Below, piece by piece: positions 58,170-64,000 of a stretch of DNA of 64,000 bases (position 1 is its first letter; each line of letters begins with the position of its first letter). This DNA comes from Agrostemma githago (taxonomy: Eukaryota; Streptophyta; Magnoliopsida; Caryophyllales; Caryophyllaceae). The stretch spans positions 55,748,078 through 55,812,077 of the forward strand of contig OY288241.1 of NCBI GenBank assembly GCA_958450325.1. The letters are read 5' to 3'. Position numbers and translations under genes: made by a program. The notes beneath the pieces were generated by a model. It was not told where the DNA came from. It searched no databases and worked only from the letters and a program-made list of their open reading frames with translations.

Positions 58170-59810
58170 GATCTACTATTTTTATTTATCAAAAATCTTT
58201 TCAAAAACCATAAAAATTGAAAATTTTGAAAAACCAAAAACATTTTCTTTTTATTTTCCTTTATTTTCCCTTTTTCTTTTCTCGTTTTCGTTATGTTTTC
58301 GTGTCCTTTGTATAGTCCTGTTCTCTACTCTTACAGGATAACCACCACCTTGATAGCAAGATCTGAAGAGATTATGAAAGCACCCCGCTTGGTAACTTCC
58401 TTCCTTCTTTCTTTAATTTTGTAGAAGGAATTAGGTTGTTGCTATTGGAGGCTCTCGAGTTGAGCATTTTGGGTGTTGTGGTTGATTTTGTGCTTTAATG
58501 TCGATGGGGTATGGAGTACATGACCTTACTTGTGTTTTCTTTTATTTTTTTTTTCCTTTTCGTGTGTTTCTTTTGTTCTTGTATAGCGTGTCTAGGACTA
58601 AATGTTTTCGAAAACCCGATTACAAACTTATTGCAAGAGTTTACATTCCATTGTAGATAACTCATTGTAGATTTTGGACCTTAATCTAGGAGAATGACTC
58701 TAAATCAATGAACTTGTTGATCCTTTAGCTTGAGTCCACCTTTTCTACTAGAGTTTTATTTCGGGGTTTGCATTTGACCACCTTGACCACCCATGGAGGA
58801 GTTAGGTCTTGGTTTCCGCATCCCGTTTTCTAGGTGACCTTGCTCGAATGATCATTGCACCTTTAGTCCAAATTTTCCATTTTTTGTGGGTTATCCGGGA
58901 AAGGCGCCGTTCTCGGTTACCTATTTTTCCTCCACCTATACATCACCACAATAAGTTTACACAAAAATAACCTCCAAGCTTGGTTCTGAACCACATCAAA
59001 ATCAAAGAGCCAAAAAGGGCAAACCAAAGCAAGAGAAAAGGGTACAAAAATATGAAAAACAGAGAGAAAAAGAGCTACAAATGAAATCATATCGTCAAAA
59101 ACATCTCCTTCAAAAAAAAGAAAAAAAAAAGAAAAAAAAGAAAAAAAGAAAGAAAGAAAAAAAATAAAGCCCTTTGATCGATTCATCGCCGTGAAGTGCC
59201 AACTAGAGGACCGAGTCCCGAGGTAGGAAGATAGGGGTGATTAGTCGATCCACCCCAATAATTGTAAACACTCCACCTTTTTGTTTGGGCTAATTTAGGA
59301 AATTTGAGTTTGGAACGACCCTCTTGGCTTAACCAAAGAGAGCAGGACTGCACCTACCTACAGTGTCAAACGAATCCATGGTTCACCTTTTCCACTCCGT
59401 TATACGCCCCGTCGTACCCTTTTAGAAGACTAGGAGGACCTAGGCTAAGTTATCAACACTTATATTGCTTAATTGTCATAGTATTAGGCTTTGGTCCTTG
59501 TTTACGAAGGTCATTTATTTTGGAAAGTTTATTGTTGTTTTAGGAAAGTAATCGGTGTCTTCCCCGCCGTCTCGATGAGGGATTCGGTGTTTTATTTTTG
59601 ATTTGGATGCGTCTATTCTTTCGTGTTATGTGTTTTTGTGTGTTTAGTCGCATCCACCATTTTGAGCAAGCCCCAACTTGGCTTGCATGGGAGTACTCTA
59701 CCTCATGGGTATTTCGATGAGAGTTGAAGGGACGGAGCGGGCCCATTAATTGCCCCGTATCGGCTTAGCGTAGTCTAGCTAGTAGTAGTATGTAATTCCT
59801 TTTTGGGTCT
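58170..59810 (+). other. D 3' region between the two PPT modules
   Basis: 1.64 kb with no supported ORF. It includes a long A/G tract (59107-59165), the shared string AGCCAAAAAGGGCAAA (about 59008) and GGACCGAGTCCC, all with counterparts in C 19191-20883. Confidence 0.7.
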
Positions 59811-59847
59811 TTGCTCGAGGACGAGCAACGGTTTAGTGTGATGGAAT
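59811..59847 (+). other. Terminal pre-LTR hairpin and degenerate PPT of D
   Basis: TTGCTCG-AGGA-CGAGCAA (59811-59828, perfect 7-bp stem), then GTTTAGTGTGATGGAAT before the LTR. Compared with C, the G-run of the PPT is broken by AT. Confidence 0.8.
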
Positions 59848-61876
59848 TGTTGTGTGTCAAATTTAGACCGTTTTTCCTCCCATTTAAACCCTTTTGTCCC
59901 TCGTTTTGCAAGAGTTGAGCGCGATTATCGCCATATTTTGAGTAATTCTCGCATTAGTGTCTCTGTTTTGCATTTTACGTGTTTTTGGTAGTTTTCTGTC
60001 TATTTTGATATGATTTTCGACCAAAAACGTGTCTGAGCTTCTATGAGCATGAGAGAGAGGGAAACCGTCCGAAAAGCAAAGCACACCACTCAAAATCCAA
60101 AGTCCAAACCCAAGAGGTGAAACCTTGAGCGAAAAGGAAAAACTATAGTCCATTGGGCATCTTCACCGGAGACGTCGAACTTCAAATGAATATATCTAGA
60201 GTTCTAGACCTCGAATCGAAGTGATTCTAGTTGGACGTGAAATCTTATCTTCTTAGCTTTCCAACGACATATTACACTCCCCAATCGAATTGAGTTCAAA
60301 CGAGAGAGTTATGACCCTCTGAAGTCACAAGGCAAAATTTCACCCGATGAGAATTTGACCGGGCGAAATTTCGCCAGTTGGTGTTCCTCCCCAGATTGCC
60401 ATTTCGAACAAAATAGTTCACCGGGCGAAATTTCACCCGATGAAGTTCACCGGGCGAAAATGACCGGGCGAAATTTCGCCCGATGGAGAAAAGCGCCAAA
60501 AACCGCAAAATGAGAAGAAAATCTCACCGGGTGAAATTTCACTTGGTGGGATTAATTCGTCAAGCCGTAGGGCGAAATTTCACCCCATGAAGACTCATTG
60601 GGCAAAGTTTCATCTCAAAGGACAAAGTCTCACTAATGGGCAAGGATTAGATTATAGGCTAAGATTGTGTGACCCATTAAGGGCTTATTATATATAGTAA
60701 CCCTAGGTTTTTATTTCAATTTGTGCCTTAAGTGTGCCTCCTTAGGTTAGGGTAGTTTTAGTAGGCCTCCATTAGTAGTAATCTAGTAGTATTCTTAGTA
60801 ATTATCTATAATTCTAGTAGTTTACATAGTAATTTGTAGTAGATCTACTTAGTTTCCATCAACAATTCTCTAGATTTCAAGTTTGTAGAAGATTATTTCA
60901 AGTTTTATTTGAAGATTTGTGGGTTTATTGAAGAATTAGTGACAAGTTCTTCATCTTCTCCATCAAAGATTCAATCTTTATTTATGCAATCTTCTTATTT
61001 CTTGTAGATCTTCATAGTTGGTATATTTCTCTTCCACTCTCTTATCTCTAGTTTAGATTTAATGTTGTTTTCCCATTATTATCTTGTTTAGATTATCTTA
61101 GTGTTGTTAGTTTCTCTAGATTTTATTTATGTTGTTCTAGATTACTCTCTAGTCTATTTTGTTAGATCTTATCTCTTCCATAGTTTAGTGGGTAATTGTT
61201 AGATCATAGTTCTCTTATTGTTTTGTTGTTAGTTTCTTTATATTTAGTCATTATGCATGTTGTAGTTTTTTTTTCCTTAGTTAATGTTTTGTTGTTTACC
61301 ATGATTAGTGAGTAGATCTTTGTTAGGAGTAAGGGGAGGATGGATTTGCGCAACATAGATTAAGGATTCTTGTGATTGAATGCACTTGGATTGATTTGTC
61401 TATTTTGGAATTGTTGTATGCTTGTTGACTTTACTTGATCAATTTAGTTGACTCGTATTCACCCTCGTCAATATGGGGAAACTCGGGGCTTGGATAATTC
61501 CGACATAGTGACCTAGCTTCTTCGGCGCGAAAGCGAGTCTTAGTAAGGTCGGGTGTAGAGACCGAAAGGTGACCCATCCCTTATCGATCGTGTGTCATTC
61601 GCTTGATTCCTTGTTTTTGTGTCACGTTTCCGATTCCCCGAATTCACCTAACACTTTTCCTATATTGACTTTCGTGTTAGCTATTAGACCGACCATCTTA
61701 GTTTAGTTCTAATCCTACTCAAACCCCCCTTAGATTCCAAACACTTATCGACTTAAACTTGACCGACTTTACGTAGACCGTCTCTTGGATCGATCCCGAC
61801 CTACCACTACTACATTAGTTAGGTTAGTCGGTGTTTATAAATATTGTTTGATCGTGCGGGTCGCGACACCTGCGCC
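59848..61876 (+). repeat. D 3' LTR (2029 bp)
   Basis: Same length as the 5' LTR. It includes the palindrome array (about 60335-60600), TATA (60689-60696) and CGC-GAAA-GCG (61526-61535). The final base is C where the 5' LTR has A. Confidence 0.93.
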
Positions 61877-63561
61877 TCTACTAAGATATCGATCGATGTT
61901 TAAGTACGTGTGTTAGTAAGACGATGAAAATGTATGACAACCTGCATTTTGGGCTATACATGTGAAATATGTGTTCACTATGTCATTTAATGAATCTTTA
62001 GAATTTGTCGGAGTTGAATTTAGCATGTGGGTACATTTAAAAGCAATAAATTCCATGCGACGTAAATAAATAACGTGCAAGTAAATTACAAATTACACGG
62101 GCGGAATACAACCCGGAATTCACAATACGACAAGCAATAGATATAATATTAAGTAAGAAACGGTAACGTAAACCATAAACGAACTCGTAAATAGAAAACG
62201 TAAATTGAAACTGTAAACCAAATATTTGGACAAACTCTAATCAACTACGTATTGAGCAACATATTTACCACAGGACGGAGGCTCGGACGCACGAAATGGT
62301 GTGGCCTGGAACTCAGGCGCCTGAGGTGAGGCGGGCTGATGTTCTAGCGCCTGGTGGGAGGTGGCCTGATGTTCAGGCGCCTGAGTGGGCGTCCAGACGG
62401 GCGGTGTTCCGGTCCATAGCATGATGCTAGCTTGATCCCGAAACCTCGATATCTCGTCCTAACTTATCCTACCGAAATGACCGTCTCGATCTATCGTATA
62501 CCGAGTCCGACTAAGGAGTCGTCAATATGAGACTTACATAGTGAGACATTCACTCAAAGTCATGGAAGAGGAAAAATGAATGCGAGATGTGGATTTGAAA
62601 AGGAGACGCGTGATAGATTAACGTGCGTCGACTAACGTCGCAAGTATTATTCCCTACGCGAAATGTGTATCGTTATGGACTATATCGGAAGTCCACAATA
62701 ACTCATTTCGGCCATAATGGGGTACTTGTCCTTAACCATCTCAATTTGTGATAGATCGACCAAATCGACTTAATACGAATATCGGAGCCCTCTCTATCGC
62801 GACGTCGTTATCGGGTCGCGTAGACCGTACGACTCTCGGATTGACGTCATAGGGTTTTGTACCGCTTTGATTATCGATAGCTCTTTACGCACGACACTTG
62901 ATTACGAAATCGACATCCGGCGCTTAGAGCGACATTTGAAAATGGTATCAAATATGCTCGACAAAGAACTACTGCAATCGTGTTATAATCCGAAGGGTCA
63001 GGCGCACGCCAAAAGGCGCCCTGAACCTCAGACGCCTGGGGCGGCGAGCCTCAGAATTGGGGTGCCACCTCCGGTGCGGCCTGTTCGGTGGTTATACGGA
63101 CTTTAGGCATCGTTAATTATCGAAAGTGTTCGATCGGAAAGTTCGATTTGTCATCGCAAACATTAGGCCCTTTGCGTTTCGGCGTCGTAGTTTGGCCATT
63201 AAGGCTCACGACGTTCGATTTAGCATCATCGGACGTTTGCTCGAATCGATTTTGAAAATAGTTTTGTAATAATATATGCGGTATTGGTATAACGGAAAGT
63301 AAAAGTTAGTATACGGAAATGTAAAGTGTTAGTAATGTTAGTAACGAGAAATAAAATGTTAAATACAGAGATTTAAAATGTTAGTAATGTTAGTAATGCG
63401 AATATATAAAAAAGAGTTAGAGATTGGAAACGGGATTTATGCACCCTCAACCAACATGCATGTCAATTGTCTCAGAAAACGGGCTCGTGGAGTATCGTCG
63501 TAGACACGGGGAGCGGTTCGAGTATGTAGAATGAGTTAGGGTGTGTTTTTGTGCTTGAGAC
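61877..63561 (-). other. Sequence right of D, probably F 5' LTR middle part, non-coding
   Basis: No coding frame that I can support. GC-rich islands with GGCGCC-type palindromes lie at about 62270-62405 (CAGGCGCCTGA, AGCGCCTGG, CAGGCGCCTGA) and about 62998-63075. The first gives a spurious Pro/Ala-repeat frame. Assignment to F rests on its position between D and the F U3 match at 63562. Confidence 0.5.
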
Positions 63562-64000
63562 TACCAAACCCTTATTGAGTGAAGGGACTAGTTTTCAGGA
63601 TTGACTCGGTTTGTGTATGTTAAGGAGAGAAAGAACTCTCGGATTTCTGAAATGGAGTTTCAGAAATGAAGTTGTCGACCTTTGATATGTTGGACGTGAG
63701 GGTATATTTATAAGATTTTGCGAAATGCTCCGACCCATGATTCGGGCTCCCAGAGGCTTGCGACTCAGTACTGGGATGCCCCACTTGAGGCGGCTTATTT
63801 CCGGGGCGCCTGGTTGGAAGCGGTTGAAATCGTGCGTATCGAAAGTTGCTCAGAATACTGGTTGATATCCGTGTTATTTGAGGTAAATACGGATGCGGCT
63901 TTGACTTAGTTACATTTTATATTTGGACGTTATTGTGGAACTTGGTTTGTTCGGGTTTCAACTTTGATCGGGCTTGGCTCGGACGACAAAAGACGGTTTT
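63562..64000 (-). repeat. F 5' LTR, U3/promoter part, cut by the window end
   Basis: It aligns with 24412-24860 of the F 3' LTR with perhaps 10% mismatch, including the TATAAATA box and the shared promoter context. Confidence 0.78.

Larger units (their letters stand above)
30836..61876 (+). mobile_element. Element D: complete Tat/Athila-like element, gag-protease and env-like remnants, no pol
   Basis: Two LTRs of 2029 bp each bound it (30836-32864 and 59848-61876), with PBS, decayed gag-protease, palindrome array, decayed env-like ORF, the nested A/B/C block, and a structured 3' region. Without A it is about 10.9 kb. There is no RT/RNase H/integrase between protease and the array, so D was non-autonomous. 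Flanking bases are ACCCC on the left and TCTAC on the right, so I see no target-site duplication. Confidence 0.88.
24401..64000 (-). mobile_element. Element F: Tat-like non-autonomous element, minus strand, interrupted by D
   Basis: In plus order: truncated 3' LTR 24401-25090, PPT and hairpin, non-coding interior to 30489, PBS 30470-30488, and the 5' LTR from about 30490. D interrupts that LTR at 30836. F-like sequence resumes at 61877 and reaches U3 similar to the 3' LTR at about 63562-64000. TATAAATA on the minus strand in both LTRs fixes the direction. That 61877-63561 belongs to the F 5' LTR is inferred from position only. The interior has tandem repeats instead of genes. Confidence 0.68.

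Noticed and set aside
62237..62422. Pro/Ala/Gln-repeat 61-codon frame right of D
   Set aside because: It is produced by the GGCGCC palindrome repeats read through. There is no start context or domain.

Overview
This window is nuclear plant DNA made of nested LTR retrotransposons. I see no host gene, rRNA, tRNA or CRISPR array, and no recognisable reverse transcriptase, RNase H or integrase. The evidence for plants is the LTRs of 1.6-3.8 kb, the initiator-Met-tRNA primer sites (TGGTATCAGAGC), the Tat/Athila-type primer sites (GGCGTCGTTGCCGGG and GGCGACTCCGTTGGGG) and the DLGAS/ILGRP-type aspartic proteases. This looks like pericentromeric or intergenic heterochromatin of a large angiosperm genome. 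I cannot name the species.

Five families, called A, B, C, D and F here, plus one LTR fragment (G), account for nearly all of it. A and B are large non-coding derivatives (LARDs) of a Del/Tekay-like chromovirus. C and D are Tat/Athila-like elements that keep gag-protease but have no pol. F is a Tat-like element on the minus strand with a non-coding, tandem-repeat-rich interior.

Layout: 1-1494 is the interior of a left copy of D (D'). A lies at 1495 onward and is interrupted at 9982 by B (minus). B is interrupted at 17531 by C (minus), whose interior runs to about 23310. There it breaks abruptly against LTR fragment G (to 24400). F follows (3' LTR 24401-25090, interior to 30489, start of its 5' LTR to 30835). 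A complete D fills 30836-61876 and carries a second copy of the nest: A 37620-57765, B 46088-56018 and a solo C LTR 53648-55269. F-like LTR sequence resumes at 61877 to the window end.

Positions 1-19152 and 36086-55269 are therefore copies of one nested block, about 1% different where I compared them. The duplication happened after A entered D, B entered A and C entered B. C is still LTR plus interior in the left copy and has collapsed to a solo LTR in the right copy.

The most interesting material is RNA/DNA-structure-like. (1) Three consecutive hairpins with different stems but an invariant 9-nt loop length and a near-constant loop sequence (core TGA) occur at the same place in both C and D. 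(2) A hairpin with an AGGA/AGGG loop sits just upstream of the polypurine tract in A, B, C and D, with stem sequences that differ but stay complementary. (3) Small GNRA-loop hairpins occur in the downstream half of the C, D and G LTRs. (4) Family-specific GC-rich palindrome arrays occur in both the LTR and the interior of C and D. All were found by eye and need a covariation test.
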